Source: an uncultured Clostridia bacterium
GTDB lineage: Bacteria > Bacillota > Clostridia > Christensenellales > CAG-314
Assembly: GCA_947586855.1 (NCBI GenBank)
Contig: CANPXV010000015.1
Location: 1 to 32,499, forward strand
Length of the DNA: 32,499 nt
Direction: 5' to 3'
Shown: one piece after another, positions 1 through 9,069 of the stretch
Position numbering within the stretch: position 1 is the first letter of the stretch
Layout: every line of letters begins with the position of its first letter
The notes under the pieces: generated by a model
The model's database searches: none
Seen by the model: the letters and a program-made list of their open reading frames with translations, nothing else
What the model was told of the DNA's origin: nothing
Made by a program: the position numbers and the translations under genes

Positions 1-408
1 GAGGGTTTTTTGCGCAGCGATACGGCGCTCATCCAGACCATCGGCCGTGCCGCCCGCAACAGCGAGGGTCGCGTGATAATGTACGCCGACGTGGTGACGG
101 ACAGCATGCGCCGAGCCATCGACGAGACCAACCGCCGCCGTCAGGTGCAGCACAGCTACAACGTGCAGCACAACATCACGCCCAAAACCATCGAGCACGA
201 CGTGGAAAACACGTTGGAAATCACTCAAAAAGGCACCGATACCCTCACCCCCGCCGAGATGGAGCGAGAGATAGACAACCTCACCGCCCGCATGAAGACG
301 GCCGCCAATCAGCTGGATTTTGAAAAGGCCATCGTCCTCCGAGAGCAGGTAGTGCAGCTCACCAAGAAGCTGGAACGTGCCAAAAAGCAGCAATCCAAGC
401 GCAGATAG
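1..408 (+). CDS. uvrB: UvrABC system protein B, C-terminal part (5' end outside window)
   Basis: This is the 3' end of uvrB, the damage-verifying helicase-like subunit of nucleotide excision repair. The reading frame is open from base 1. The first residues ([20 protein letters not shown]) match the UvrB helicase motif VI region, where the IGRAARN arginines contact ATP. The last ~40 residues form a UVR domain ([30 protein letters not shown]), the coiled-coil hairpin that UvrB uses to bind UvrA and UvrC. The stop is TAG at 406-408. About 500 residues are missing upstream because of the window edge, not because of damage. uvrA follows 143 bases downstream, the usual uvrBA order in Firmicutes. 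Confidence 0.96.
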   Translation, partial: EGFLRSDTALIQTIGRAARNSEGRVIMYADVVTDSMRRAIDETNRRRQVQHSYNVQHNITPKTIEHDVENTLEITQKGTDTLTPAEMEREIDNLTARMKTAANQLDFEKAIVLREQVVQLTKKLERAKKQQSKRR

Positions 409-449
409 GCCGCCTTGCGGCGCATTGCAAAATTTGTAATAAAAGAGTA

Positions 450-520
450 AAAATTTTGTCGCAAAAGATAAAATCTTGTCGAAAAAAAAGATAAAAAATT
501 GTCGAAAAAAGTAAAAATAT
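450..520 (+). repeat. Three imperfect AT-rich direct repeats upstream of uvrA
   Basis: The uvrB-uvrA gap holds three spaced copies of TTGTCG (456-461, 476-481, 499-504), each followed by an A-run, and the first two by GATAAAA. The spacing is 20 and 23 bases. No LexA box of the Gram-positive type is visible. No convincing -35/-10 pair was found; TTGCAA at 425-430 with TAAAAA at 448-453 is the best weak candidate. A role in uvrA expression is only a guess. Confidence 0.5.
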
Positions 521-551
521 AGGCACAAACATCGCAAAAAAGCTACACAGT

Positions 552-3374
552 ATGAAAGATATCGTCATCAAAAACGCCAAGGAAAACAATCTCAAAAGCG
601 TCAGCCTCACCATTCCGAGGGACAAATTGGTGGTATTCACGGGTTTGTCGGGCAGCGGCAAGTCCTCTCTGGCCTTCGACACCATTTTTGCCGAGGGTCA
701 GCGGCGCTATGTGGAAAGTCTCAGCAGTTATGCCCGTCAATTTCTCGGGCAGATGGACAAGCCCGATGTAGAAAGTATCGAGGGGCTGTCCCCCGCCATA
801 TCCATCGACCAAAAGACCACCAGCTCCAATCCCCGCAGCACGGTGGGCACCGTCACGGAAATTTACGACTATCTGCGTTTGCTTTTTGCCCGAGTGGGCG
901 TGGCCTATTGTCCCCATTGCGGCAAGCCCATTTCCAAAACCACGGTGGATCAGATCTGCGACCGTATCAACGCCCTTGGCGAGGGCACCAAGCTGCTCAT
1001 CATGGCGCCTGTTGTGCGGGGTCGCAAGGGAGAGTACGCCAAGCTGTTCGATTCTCTCAAACGTCAGGGCTATCTGCGTGTCAACGTGGATGGCGAGGTG
1101 CGCACTCTTGACGAAGAAATCAAGCTGGTCAAAAACAACAAGCACAACATCAGCGTGGTAGTGGACCGTCTCACCGTCAAGGCAGAGATGAACACCCGCC
1201 TCTCCGACAGTATCGAGACGGCGCTCAAACTTGCCGATGGATTGGTGACGGTATCTGCCAACGGCAAGGATACCACCTATTCGGACAAATTTGCCTGCCC
1301 CGATTGCGGCTTTACCATCGAGGAGTTGGAGCCTCGCTCCTTTTCCTTCAACAGCCCCTTCGGCGCCTGTCCGGAGTGTCTCGGCTTGGGCTTCAAACAG
1401 GAGTTCGACGAAAATCTGATCATCCCCGACGACAGCAAAACGCTGCACGAGGGCGCCGTCAGGCTGTTGGGCTTCAATCTTGGGGCGGCAAGTTGGATGC
1501 GCACCCTGTTTGAAGCATTGGCGCAAAAGCACGGTTTCAGTTGCGATGTGCCCGTCAGGGACCTGCCCAAGCAGGCCTACGACACCATCATGTACGGCAA
1601 CGGCAACGAGCAGCTGGTGTGCCGATTGAGGGACGGCCGCACCTTCAACGCCACTTGGGAGGGCATCATACCCATGATGACCCGCCGCCACAACGAGTGC
1701 AAAAGCGATTGGACCCGTCAGGAATACGAAAAATTTATGGTGGACAAGCCTTGCCATCATTGTCACGGCAAGCGCCTCAAAGAGGAAATTCTCTCTGTCA
1801 AGGTGGGAGGCCTCAACATCTGGGAGGTGGGCGAGCTGTCCATCAACAAGGCGTTGGATTTTTTTGCCAACCTGCAATTGGACGAAACCCGTGCCAAAAT
1901 CGCCTACATGGTGCTCAAAGAGATCAACGCCCGCCTCAAATTTTTGGTGGACGTGGGGCTGGGCTACCTCACCCTCAACCGTTCGGCAGGCACGCTCAGC
2001 GGCGGCGAAGCGCAGCGCATACGTCTTGCCACGCAGATAGGCTCGGGGCTGACGGGCGTGCTGTACATTCTGGACGAGCCGTCGATAGGCTTGCACCAAC
2101 GGGATAATGGCAAGCTCATCAACACCCTCACCCACCTGCGGGATATCGGCAACACCCTCATCGTGGTAGAGCACGACGAAGATACCATTCGTTCGGCGGA
2201 TTTTGTGGTGGATGTCGGCCCGGGCGCAGGCGTGCACGGCGGCGAAATCGTCTTTGCGGGGCCTGTGGACGAGCTTGTCAAGTGCAAGCAGTCCTACACA
2301 GGCAAGTACCTCAGCGGAGAGCTGTCCATACCCATTCCCGACGAGCGCCGCAGCGGCAACGGACACCTGCTCACCGTCAGGGGCGCCTACAAAAACAACC
2401 TCAAACACATCGATGTCAGCTTCAAGCTGGGCTGTCTCAACCTTGTCACGGGCGTTTCGGGCAGCGGCAAAAGCAGCCTTGTCAACGAAGTGCTTTTGCC
2501 CTATCTCGAACAGCACCTCAACCGTGCCCGCCGCAACGACGTCTGCTGCCAAAGCATCGACGGCTTGCAGTATCTGGACAAGGTTATCAGCATCGACCAA
2601 AGTGCGATAGGGCGCACACCCCGCAGCAATCCCGCCACCTACACGGGCGTTTTCACCCTCATCAGGGACCTGTTTGCCGCCACCCCCGACGCCAAGGAAC
2701 GGGGCTACGGCAGCGGCCGATTCAGCTTCAACGTCAAGGGCGGACGCTGCGACCACTGCGACGGCGACGGCATTTTGCGCATCTCAATGAACTTTTTGCC
2801 CGATGTTTACGTCCCCTGCGAGGTGTGCCACGGCGCCCGCTACAACCGAGAGACGCTGGCCGTCAAGTACAAGGGCAAGTCCATCGCCGACGTGCTGGAT
2901 ATGACCATCGAGGAGGCCGTCAGCTTTTTTGCCAACATTTCTCCCATCAAAAACAAAATCCAGACCCTCTACGACGTGGGCCTCGGCTACATGAAGCTGG
3001 GCCAATCGGCCACAACGCTAAGCGGCGGCGAAGCGCAACGTGTCAAGCTGGCCACCGAGCTGTCCAAGCGAAGCACGGGCAAAACGCTGTACATTCTGGA
3101 CGAACCCACCACGGGATTGCACTCTCACGACGTCGCCAAGCTCATTTCCATTTTGCAGCGATTGGTGGCGGGCGGCAACACCGTCATCGTCATCGAGCAC
3201 AACCTCGATGTGGTCAAGGTGGCCGACTACATTGTGGACCTCGGCCCGGAAGGCGGCGACGAAGGGGGCACAGTGGTGGCATGCGGCACGCCGGAGCAGA
3301 TCGTCAACGTGCCAAGCAGCTACACAGGGCAATTTTTGCGTCCCGTCCTTGCCAAAGGCCGCCCCGTCAAGTAG
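552..3374 (+). CDS. uvrA: UvrABC system protein A (excinuclease ABC, damage sensor ATPase)
   Basis: UvrA dimers scan DNA for bulky lesions and load UvrB. At 940 residues this is full length. It shows the duplicated ABC-ATPase plan. The first Walker A (GLSGSGKS) is at residues 31-38 and the second (GVSGSGKSS) near 634. The two ABC signatures (LSGGEAQR) lie near 482 and 822, and each is followed by a Walker B of the LDEPS/T type. Zinc-binding cysteine clusters are visible: CPHC near 120, CPDC...CPEC near 250-275, and CDHC...CEVC near 735-760. The ATG at 552 gives the canonical N-terminus ([14 protein letters not shown]), but it has no clear Shine-Dalgarno sequence. uvrB lies immediately upstream, and an intrinsic terminator follows at 3458. 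Confidence 0.98.
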   Translation: MKDIVIKNAKENNLKSVSLTIPRDKLVVFTGLSGSGKSSLAFDTIFAEGQRRYVESLSSYARQFLGQMDKPDVESIEGLSPAISIDQKTTSSNPRSTVGTVTEIYDYLRLLFARVGVAYCPHCGKPISKTTVDQICDRINALGEGTKLLIMAPVVRGRKGEYAKLFDSLKRQGYLRVNVDGEVRTLDEEIKLVKNNKHNISVVVDRLTVKAEMNTRLSDSIETALKLADGLVTVSANGKDTTYSDKFACPDCGFTIEELEPRSFSFNSPFGACPECLGLGFKQEFDENLIIPDDSKTLHEGAVRLLGFNLGAASWMRTLFEALAQKHGFSCDVPVRDLPKQAYDTIMYGNGNEQLVCRLRDGRTFNATWEGIIPMMTRRHNECKSDWTRQEYEKFMVDKPCHHCHGKRLKEEILSVKVGGLNIWEVGELSINKALDFFANLQLDETRAKIAYMVLKEINARLKFLVDVGLGYLTLNRSAGTLSGGEAQRIRLATQIGSGLTGVLYILDEPSIGLHQRDNGKLINTLTHLRDIGNTLIVVEHDEDTIRSADFVVDVGPGAGVHGGEIVFAGPVDELVKCKQSYTGKYLSGELSIPIPDERRSGNGHLLTVRGAYKNNLKHIDVSFKLGCLNLVTGVSGSGKSSLVNEVLLPYLEQHLNRARRNDVCCQSIDGLQYLDKVISIDQSAIGRTPRSNPATYTGVFTLIRDLFAATPDAKERGYGSGRFSFNVKGGRCDHCDGDGILRISMNFLPDVYVPCEVCHGARYNRETLAVKYKGKSIADVLDMTIEEAVSFFANISPIKNKIQTLYDVGLGYMKLGQSATTLSGGEAQRVKLATELSKRSTGKTLYILDEPTTGLHSHDVAKLISILQRLVAGGNTVIVIEHNLDVVKVADYIVDLGPEGGDEGGTVVACGTPEQIVNVPSSYTGQFLRPVLAKGRPVK

Positions 3375-3457
3375 TTGTGCGGCCAAATCCGACAGTCACT
3401 GCTGCAAACTCTTTTCGACCAAGCGCAAGCAACCGATTACAGAAGTCACCATCTCAC

Positions 3458-3491
3458 AGAAGTCAACCTCTCGCCGTTGACTTCTTTTTTT
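3458..3491 (+). terminator. Intrinsic terminator after uvrA
   Basis: A perfect 10-bp stem (AGAAGTCAAC, 3458-3467, pairing with 3476-3485) with an 8-base loop runs straight into seven T residues (3485-3491). It separates the uvr genes from polA. Confidence 0.9.
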
Positions 3492-3511
3492 GCCCGAAAC
3501 CCTTTTGCCAC

Positions 3512-3540
3512 TTGTAAAAAAATTGCATTTAGTGTACAAT
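3512..3540 (+). promoter_or_regulatory. Sigma-A type promoter for polA-coaE
   Basis: TTGTAA (3512-3517), a 17-base spacer, then TACAAT (3535-3540). The predicted start, near 3547, lies about 40 bases upstream of the polA ATG. Confidence 0.75.
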
Positions 3541-3586
3541 ATTGATAACAAACAGCGGTGCAAAGCCGCACCAAAGGGTGAATTTT

Positions 3587-6121
3587 ATGTCCAATTGCAA
3601 GCTACTGCTTATCGACGGCAACAGTATCGTCAACCGAGCCTACTTTGCGCTGCCCATGATGAACGACAGCCAAGGCCGCAACGTCAATGCCGTGTACGGT
3701 TTCACCAATATTTTGTTGAAGGTGCTTTCCGAGCTAAAACCGGACAAGCTCATCGTGGCCTTCGATATGCACGGCCACAACTTCCGCAAGGACCTCTACC
3801 CCGACTACAAGGCCAACCGCCATGGCATGCCGCAGGACCTTGCCGACCAGATGCCCGTGCTGCACGAGCTGCTTGCCGCCATGCAGGTGCAGATAGCCGA
3901 GGCGCCCGGCGTTGAGGCGGACGACATCATCGGCACCGTCAGTTCTCACTTCGACGGCCACAGCTACATCGTTTCGGGCGACAGGGATATGTTGCAGCTT
4001 GTATCGGACAAAACCACCGTGCTCATCACCAAAAAGGGCGTCACCGAGACGGAAACGGTCACGCCGCAGACCCTGCAAGAAAATTACGGCCTCACGCCAA
4101 GTCAGGTCATCGAGTTCAAGGCGCTGCGTGGCGACACTTCCGACAATATCCCCGGCGTCAAGGGCGTGGGAGAAAAAACTGCGCTGTCACTGCTAAGCAA
4201 GTACGGCAATATCGACGTCCTCTACGACAATCTGGACAAGGAAAAGGGCGCCCTGCACGACAAATTGCAGCAGGGCCGTCCCATGGCCTACCTCAGCAGA
4301 CAGCTGGCCACCATCGTCACCGATGCCAACGTCGCCTACAACACGCAAACGGCCTCTTTGCCCGTGCTTAACGCCGCCGTGCGCAGCATGTTGGAGCAAT
4401 TGCAATTCCGCACCATAGTGGGGCGCCTCACCTTCGACGAAACGCAGCCCGCCCCCTCGTCCGTCTCCGCAGAGACAGTGCAGGTGCTCACTTTGCAACA
4501 ATTGCGGCAGGTGGCAGAGCAAATGAGTGCCGCCGATTGCCTTGCCTTCCATTTCGACGGCAAAACGGTGTTGCTAAGCGACAGCGACGTCCGTCAGTAC
4601 TCCGTCACGCTGTCCGATAGCTTTTTGGACGAGCTTACCACCGATTCGGTTTGGCAAACGCTCAAACCGCTGCTGGAAAGCGACACCGTCAAGGCGGTAT
4701 TCGACAACAAAGCGTTGCGCCACATGCTCAGCGACAGCGGTGTGCAGCTATGCGGCGTCAGGTACGACGTTTGCCTTATGCAATACCTTGTGGACTATCG
4801 GGCGTTCAAGGATGTGGAGGGCATTGCGGCCGCCAACGGTTATCAGCAGTACGTGTGCGCCGCCGTCCACGCATTGGCAAGCCGACTTGCGCAGCAGCTG
4901 ACCGAGCTGGGTGTGGAGCGCCTCTACTACGAGGTGGAGCTGCCGCTATCCGATTTGCTGTACCGCATGGAGGTGGAGGGCGTCAAGGTGGATATGGAGC
5001 TGCTGGACAAGATGTCCGTCGAGCTGCACGCCCAATTGGACGGCCTCACCCAAGAAATTTACGCTCTTGCGGGCGAAACCTTCAACATCAACAGCCCCAT
5101 GCAGCTGCAAAAAATTCTCTTCGACAAGTTGCAACTGCCTCACGGCAAAAAAAATCAGCGGGGCTACTCCACAGGCAACGACATTTTGGAAAAACTTGTG
5201 GATCTGCACCCGATAGTCAGCAAAATTTTGTCCTATCGCCAAACGGCCAAGCTGCTCGGCACCTATCTGGACGGCCTCAAACCGCTTGTACGTCAGGGCG
5301 TGGTGCACACAACCTTCAACCAGACGCTCACCGCCACAGGCAGGCTAAGCAGCAGCGACCCCAATTTGCAAAATATACCCATTCGCAGTGACGCCGGCAA
5401 GGAGATCCGCCGCCTGTTCCTGTCCAAGTACGGCACATTTGTTGGTGCGGACTACTCTCAGATAGAGCTGCGCCTTTTGGCGGCATTCAGCAAGGACGAG
5501 GCGCTGTTGGATAGCTTTCGCAAGGGCGAGGATATCCACCTGCGTGTTGCGTCCGAGCTGTTGGGCATACCGCCCCAGATGGTCAACCACGACATGCGCC
5601 GCATGGCCAAGGCGGTCAATTTCGGCATCATCTACGGCATATCCGATTTCGGCCTCAGCCAAAACGTGCATTTGCCCGTCAAAAAGGCCCGCGAGTACAT
5701 CGATTTGTACTTTCAGCGTTTTCCCACCATCAAAAGCTACCTCGACGGCAGTGTACAGCAGGCCAAGCGGGACGGCTACGTCACCACGCTTACGGGGCGC
5801 CGCCGTCAGATACCGGAGCTGAAAAACGCCAACTACAATGTGCGCTCCTTTGGCGAAAGGGCCGCCATGAACATGCCTTTGCAGGGCAGTGCGGCGGATA
5901 TCATGAAGATTGCCATGCTCAAAGTGGACGAGGCCATGCGCCGCAACGGTCTGCGCAGCAAGATAGTGTTGCAGATCCACGACGAACTCATCGTGGATTG
6001 CTACCCCGACGAGGCGCAGCAGGTCAAGCGGATAGTCAAGGAGCAGATGGAATCCGCCGTCGAGCTGGCCTGTCCGCTCACCGTCGAGACAGAGGAGGGC
6101 GCCACTTTGTATGAAGCGTAA
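3587..6121 (+). CDS. polA: DNA polymerase I, proofreading domain apparently inactive
   Basis: This family A polymerase (844 residues) handles Okazaki fragment processing and repair synthesis. The start at 3587 is preferred over an upstream in-frame ATG at 3542 because AAAGGGTG (3573-3580) sits 6 bases before it and the protein then starts at the 5'-nuclease domain. That domain is intact: DGNSIVNRAYFALP, YPDYKANR, EADDIIG, SGDRDMLQLV and GDTSDNIPGVKGVGEKTA. The middle domain (about 295-430) keeps the 3'-5' exonuclease fold region but has no Asp-x-Glu motif; the expected site reads LAFHFDG. Proofreading is therefore probably lost, as in Bacillus and Thermus enzymes. Polymerase motifs A (DYSQIELR), B (RRMAKAVNFGIIYG) and C (QIHDELIVDCY) are intact. 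The stop overlaps coaE by 11 bases. Confidence 0.97.
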   Translation: MSNCKLLLIDGNSIVNRAYFALPMMNDSQGRNVNAVYGFTNILLKVLSELKPDKLIVAFDMHGHNFRKDLYPDYKANRHGMPQDLADQMPVLHELLAAMQVQIAEAPGVEADDIIGTVSSHFDGHSYIVSGDRDMLQLVSDKTTVLITKKGVTETETVTPQTLQENYGLTPSQVIEFKALRGDTSDNIPGVKGVGEKTALSLLSKYGNIDVLYDNLDKEKGALHDKLQQGRPMAYLSRQLATIVTDANVAYNTQTASLPVLNAAVRSMLEQLQFRTIVGRLTFDETQPAPSSVSAETVQVLTLQQLRQVAEQMSAADCLAFHFDGKTVLLSDSDVRQYSVTLSDSFLDELTTDSVWQTLKPLLESDTVKAVFDNKALRHMLSDSGVQLCGVRYDVCLMQYLVDYRAFKDVEGIAAANGYQQYVCAAVHALASRLAQQLTELGVERLYYEVELPLSDLLYRMEVEGVKVDMELLDKMSVELHAQLDGLTQEIYALAGETFNINSPMQLQKILFDKLQLPHGKKNQRGYSTGNDILEKLVDLHPIVSKILSYRQTAKLLGTYLDGLKPLVRQGVVHTTFNQTLTATGRLSSSDPNLQNIPIRSDAGKEIRRLFLSKYGTFVGADYSQIELRLLAAFSKDEALLDSFRKGEDIHLRVASELLGIPPQMVNHDMRRMAKAVNFGIIYGISDFGLSQNVHLPVKKAREYIDLYFQRFPTIKSYLDGSVQQAKRDGYVTTLTGRRRQIPELKNANYNVRSFGERAAMNMPLQGSAADIMKIAMLKVDEAMRRNGLRSKIVLQIHDELIVDCYPDEAQQVKRIVKEQMESAVELACPLTVETEEGATLYEA

Positions 6122-6677
6122 AGTCATTGCCATCACGGGTTTTATCGGCAGCGGAAAAAGCACCGCAAGCGCCATTTTGCGCCAATGGGGTTACAAAACT
6201 GTCGATTGCGACCAACTTGCCGCCGAGATTTCTCAGCAGCCGCAGGTGGTGCAACAGGTGCAAAATTTGCTGGGAGAGGGCTACGTTACCGACGGCAAAC
6301 TCGACCGCCGCAAGATACGCGACAAGGTGTTTGCCGACGCCCAATTGCTGCAACGCTACCAATCGCTGTTTTTCGACGGCGTGCACAGCCGCTTGCAACA
6401 AATCGCCTCGCAGTGCGATGGGCCGCTGTTTGTGGAGATAGCCGTTTTGGGCGCATTCGACTTTTGCTGGGACGAAGTTTGGCAGATACAAAGCGACCGT
6501 GACGCACTCGTTTTCCGTGTGGTCAACCGAGACGGCGTAACCGAGAACAACGTCCTCGACGTCCTCGCCCGACAGTCGGATGTAGCCGCCCCCACCCGCA
6601 TCATACTCAACAATGGCACCGAGGCCGAACTGCGTGCGCAGCTGCGCCGTGCCCTTGCCGAGGCCGACCTGTTGTAA
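6111..6677 (+). CDS. coaE: Dephospho-CoA kinase
   Basis: CoaE phosphorylates the 3'-hydroxyl of the ribose in dephospho-CoA, the last step of coenzyme A synthesis. The protein has 188 residues, close to the family norm. The P-loop GFIGSGKST is at residues 10-18, followed by the substrate-side aspartates (VDCDQLAAEI, ~33-42). A lid/NMP-like region and the conserved RDGVTENN...ARQ segment lie near residues 140-155. The middle is divergent from well-known CoaE proteins, but the order of motifs is right. The gene starts inside the last codons of polA, so translation is probably coupled; polA-coaE linkage is common in Firmicutes. No clear terminator follows. Confidence 0.88.
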   Translation: MKRKVIAITGFIGSGKSTASAILRQWGYKTVDCDQLAAEISQQPQVVQQVQNLLGEGYVTDGKLDRRKIRDKVFADAQLLQRYQSLFFDGVHSRLQQIASQCDGPLFVEIAVLGAFDFCWDEVWQIQSDRDALVFRVVNRDGVTENNVLDVLARQSDVAAPTRIILNNGTEAELRAQLRRALAEADLL

Positions 6678-6729
6678 CGCCGCCAACGCAGCCTACTTTT
6701 CTTCCGTTGCAAATTTTCCGTCAAATCGT

Positions 6730-6759
6730 TTGACAAAATTCTCTAAATAGTACTAAAAT
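6730..6759 (+). promoter_or_regulatory. Promoter for the antiporter gene
   Basis: TTGACA (6730-6735) and TAAAAT (6754-6759) are separated by 18 bases. The predicted start near 6766 leaves a ~95-base untranslated leader before the antiporter ATG. Confidence 0.75.
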
Positions 6760-6769
6760 ATACAGGGCT

Positions 6770-6847
6770 GTGAGGCAGAGTACGACCGTGCTTGCCTCAC
6801 TAACTTTTGTTTTGAGCGGCGTTTCGGCGTCCTCAAACGCAACAAAA
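6770..6847 (+). other. Structured 5' leader of the antiporter mRNA
   Basis: Two hairpins fill the leader. The first pairs GTGAGGCA (6770-6777) with TGCCTCAC (6793-6800). The second pairs 6805-6816 with 6832-6847, 12 base pairs with a four-base CGCA bulge. Its 3' arm abuts the ribosome binding site (AAAGGGGG, 6845-6852). No T-run follows, so translational control is more plausible than attenuation. It matches no riboswitch class that I recognise. Confidence 0.5.
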
Positions 6848-6861
6848 GGGGGTACACAACC

Positions 6862-8391
6862 ATGATTTCTTCTTTCGGCAGTTTGCTTGCGGCCGCTCCG
6901 CTCATTCCGGGCGGATATATCGGCAGTCTGCTCGCCATAGCGATAGCGCTCATTTTCGGCCTGTTGTCCACTCGTTTGATGAAGCTTATCGGCATGCCCA
7001 ACGTCACGGGCTATCTGATAGTGGGTCTCATCATCGGGCCGCACGCATTGGGCCTCATCAGCAGCGACGTCCTCAGCGGCGTCAACGGTGGTGGCGGGCT
7101 TAGCATAGTCAGCACGGTGGCGCTGGGCTTTATCGGGTTCAGCATCGGCGTGGAGTTCAAGCTGTCCCACATCAAAGAAATCGGCAAAAGCGCCATCACG
7201 ATAACGTTTTTTCAGGCGCTTGCCGCCACATTGTGCGTAGATGTCGGCCTCATTGCGCTCAGTTTTGCGCTACCCTCCGTCATGACGCTGTACGAAGCGC
7301 TCATTTTGGGCGCCATCGCCACAGCCACGGCCCCTGCCGCCACATTGATGGTGGTGCGCCAATATAAAGCCAAGGGCGTTGTGACGGGCACCCTTTTGCC
7401 CGTTGTTGCTCTGGACGACGCCGTCGGTCTGATCGTGTTTGCCATTTCCAACTCGATTGCGTTGTCGCTGGCCAGCGGCAATGCCGTCACGGTGATGTCC
7501 ATTGTGGTGATACCCATTTTGGAGATTTTGCTGTCCCTTGTGATGGGCGCAGCTATCGGCGCATTGCTGGCCGTTGTGCCCAGATTTTTCAAGTCCCGCG
7601 ACAACCGCACAATCGCCACGATAGTTTGCGTGTTTTTGTCCTTGGGCATGTGCGAGCTTGTCTCAGAGCTGTTCGCACTTCTGCCGGAAACATCCGATTG
7701 GCACTCTTTCAGCCTGTCCGACCTGCTTGTGTGCATGATGTCCGGCGCTGTGTTTGTCAATCTGCGTAAGGAAGCCAACGTGATGATGGAAGGCACCGAC
7801 CGCTGGACGCCCGTCGTGCTGATGTTGTTCTTTATCTTGTCCGGCGCCGAGTTGGACGTGATGATGTTTGCCGAAAATCCCCTGTTGGTGGTGTGCATAG
7901 TTGCCTACATCGTGCTGCGCTGCGCAGGCAAGTATCTTGGCACAATGGCAGGCGCCGCCGTCACCAAAAGCGACAAAAAGGTGCGCAACTATCTGGGCAT
8001 AACGCTGTTTCCGCAGGCAGGCGTGGCGATAGGTATGGCCACCATGTGCAAAAACGAGTTTGCTGCCGCCGCAGCCAAAGCCACAGGCGAAACGGCAGTC
8101 ACCCTTGCCCACGTTGGCGCCAACATTGTCACCATCACGATGTGCGCCGTGCTTATCTATGAGCTTATCGGCCCCATTCTCACCAAGTGGGCGCTGTCCC
8201 GTGCGGGCGAGATTGCTCCGGAGAATCTCCACTCCCGCCGCAACAAACTTGTGCCCGTAACAGCCAACGGCGCCGATACGACCCCTGTCGAGGCCGCCCC
8301 TGTCGAGGCCGCCCCTGTCGAGGCTGACCCCGCCGATAACGCACAGTCCAACGATGTTTCGGCACAAAACCCCGCCGACAAGACCGAGTAG
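6862..8391 (+). CDS. Cation:proton antiporter, CPA (Kef/NapA-like) family
   Basis: A 509-residue polytopic membrane protein of the monovalent cation/proton antiporter superfamily. It probably exchanges Na+ or K+ for H+ across the cytoplasmic membrane. Roughly twelve hydrophobic segments run through residues 10-450. Family features visible are GMPNVTGYLIVGLIIGP (early gate helix), GFSIGVEF, the unwound-helix segment ATAPAATLMVVRQYKAKG, and LDDAVGLIVF with the Asp-Asp pair typical of electrogenic exchangers. There is no KTN/TrkA-N domain; instead the tail (~465-509) is hydrophilic and contains a PVEAA repeat. The strong site AAAGGGGG precedes the ATG. The gene next to rnf may let a Rnf-generated ion gradient be used for pH or sodium balance, but this is inferred only from position. 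The ion specificity is unknown. Confidence 0.88.
   Translation: MISSFGSLLAAAPLIPGGYIGSLLAIAIALIFGLLSTRLMKLIGMPNVTGYLIVGLIIGPHALGLISSDVLSGVNGGGGLSIVSTVALGFIGFSIGVEFKLSHIKEIGKSAITITFFQALAATLCVDVGLIALSFALPSVMTLYEALILGAIATATAPAATLMVVRQYKAKGVVTGTLLPVVALDDAVGLIVFAISNSIALSLASGNAVTVMSIVVIPILEILLSLVMGAAIGALLAVVPRFFKSRDNRTIATIVCVFLSLGMCELVSELFALLPETSDWHSFSLSDLLVCMMSGAVFVNLRKEANVMMEGTDRWTPVVLMLFFILSGAELDVMMFAENPLLVVCIVAYIVLRCAGKYLGTMAGAAVTKSDKKVRNYLGITLFPQAGVAIGMATMCKNEFAAAAAKATGETAVTLAHVGANIVTITMCAVLIYELIGPILTKWALSRAGEIAPENLHSRRNKLVPVTANGADTTPVEAAPVEAAPVEADPADNAQSNDVSAQNPADKTE
8283..8330 (+). repeat. 15-bp in-frame tandem repeat in the antiporter tail
   Basis: Three near-identical 15-base units (core GAGGCCGCCCCTGTC) encode PVEAA, PVEAA and PVEAD. 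The repeat is in frame, so changes in copy number would only lengthen or shorten the cytoplasmic tail. Confidence 0.85.
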
Positions 8392-8392
8392 T

Positions 8393-8566
8393 ATGAAAAA
8401 GAGTACCATGTACGAGCTTATGCGCCAAAGCGAGCTTGCCGACGACGACGGCATGGATCTGGACGACGCCTCCGCCGAGGACAACCGCCCCGAAGCGCAA
8501 AAGTTCAAGGAAAAATACAAGGATTTCTACACCGACATCAAGCTGTCCGATCGCGAAGATTGGTAG
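8393..8566 (+). CDS. Small acidic hypothetical protein (57 aa)
   Basis: A short reading frame starts one base after the antiporter stop codon and ends just before a terminator. The product begins MKKSTMYELMRQSELADDDG and ends TDIKLSDREDW. It is soluble, strongly acidic in the middle (DDDGMDLDDASAED) and Lys-rich afterwards (FKEKYKDFY). No known domain is recognised. The start at 8393 is chosen for the tight junction with the antiporter, which suggests translational coupling, since no good ribosome binding site is seen. It could be an accessory subunit of the antiporter or an unrelated small protein. Confidence 0.6.
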   Translation: MKKSTMYELMRQSELADDDGMDLDDASAEDNRPEAQKFKEKYKDFYTDIKLSDREDW

Positions 8567-8591
8567 CCGCCCGTCCCCTCTCAACTCGAAT

Positions 8592-8630
8592 AAAAGTCGC
8601 TTTTCTCCCTGAGAAAACCGACTTTTTTTT
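8592..8630 (+). terminator. Strong intrinsic terminator
   Basis: Nested stem: AAAGTCG pairs with CGACTTT and TTTTCTC pairs with GAGAAAA, with one C/C mismatch and a CCT loop, followed by eight T residues. It ends the antiporter transcript. Confidence 0.92.
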
Positions 8631-8690
8631 GGCTTTCCACGTTCCATTTGTTCATATTTTTCTGCTCGCTATCACGTCCCCCACACATGC

Positions 8691-9069
8691 TTTCACCCTC
8701 GTCTCACCCCTCAATGCTCCCCTCTTCCTTCCTCTCCCCCTCTTCTTTTCTCTTTTTTCTTCTTTTTTTTCTCAATCACTTAATTTTTCTTCTTCCTCGC
8801 CTGTTTTTAGAGATTTTCCCCTTTCACGGCAGTGGTGCGGTGATGTGATAGTGCGGCATTACGCTACATCGCCGACCCCCTTCTTCTCCCCCTCTCTATT
8901 TCTTTCTTTTTCTTCCTACCCCTTTCTTCTTTCTTCTTTTTTTCTTCTCTCTTCTTTTTTTTACTTCTCCCCTCTTTTTTTCTCCCCTCTTTTTTTCCTC
9001 TCCTCTTCTTTTCCTCTCCTCTTCTTTTCTCTTTTTCTTCTTTTTTTCTCTCCTCTCTCCCTTTTCCCC
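8691..9069 (+). repeat. Polypyrimidine tract in a gene-free region
   Basis: The 8631-9117 stretch holds no credible gene. The plus strand is strongly T/C-biased at 8691-8820 and nearly pure pyrimidine from about 8875 to 9069, with only a handful of purines. Short tandem units are visible: a 15-base period of the form CTCCCCTCTTTTTTT at 8966-8996 and a 16-base period of the form CCTCTCCTCTTCTTTT at 8997-9028. Reading frames across it are low-complexity (Ser/Phe/Leu or Lys/Glu/Arg) and are not genes. Such tracts can form triplex (H-DNA) structures in supercoiled DNA. Confidence 0.85.
8838..8874 (+). other. Isolated hairpin between the two pyrimidine tracts
   Basis: CGGTGATGT (8838-8846) pairs with ACATCGCCG (8866-8874) with one G-U wobble. 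An inner AGTG/CGCT stem extends it after a GAT bulge. It is the only mixed-sequence block in the pyrimidine-rich region and is not followed by a T-run of terminator type. Function unknown. Confidence 0.45.

Noticed and set aside
409-551. LexA/SOS box controlling uvrA
   Set aside because: No CGAAC...GTTCG type palindrome is present in the gap.
543-2756. Long open frame on the minus strand across uvrA (737 codons)
   Set aside because: It lies entirely opposite the well-supported uvrA gene, has no recognisable domain, and reflects the GC-rich codon pattern of the sense strand.
3542-3586. Upstream start codon for polA at 3542
   Set aside because: It coincides with the predicted promoter start region, has no ribosome binding site, and adds 15 residues not found in PolA proteins.
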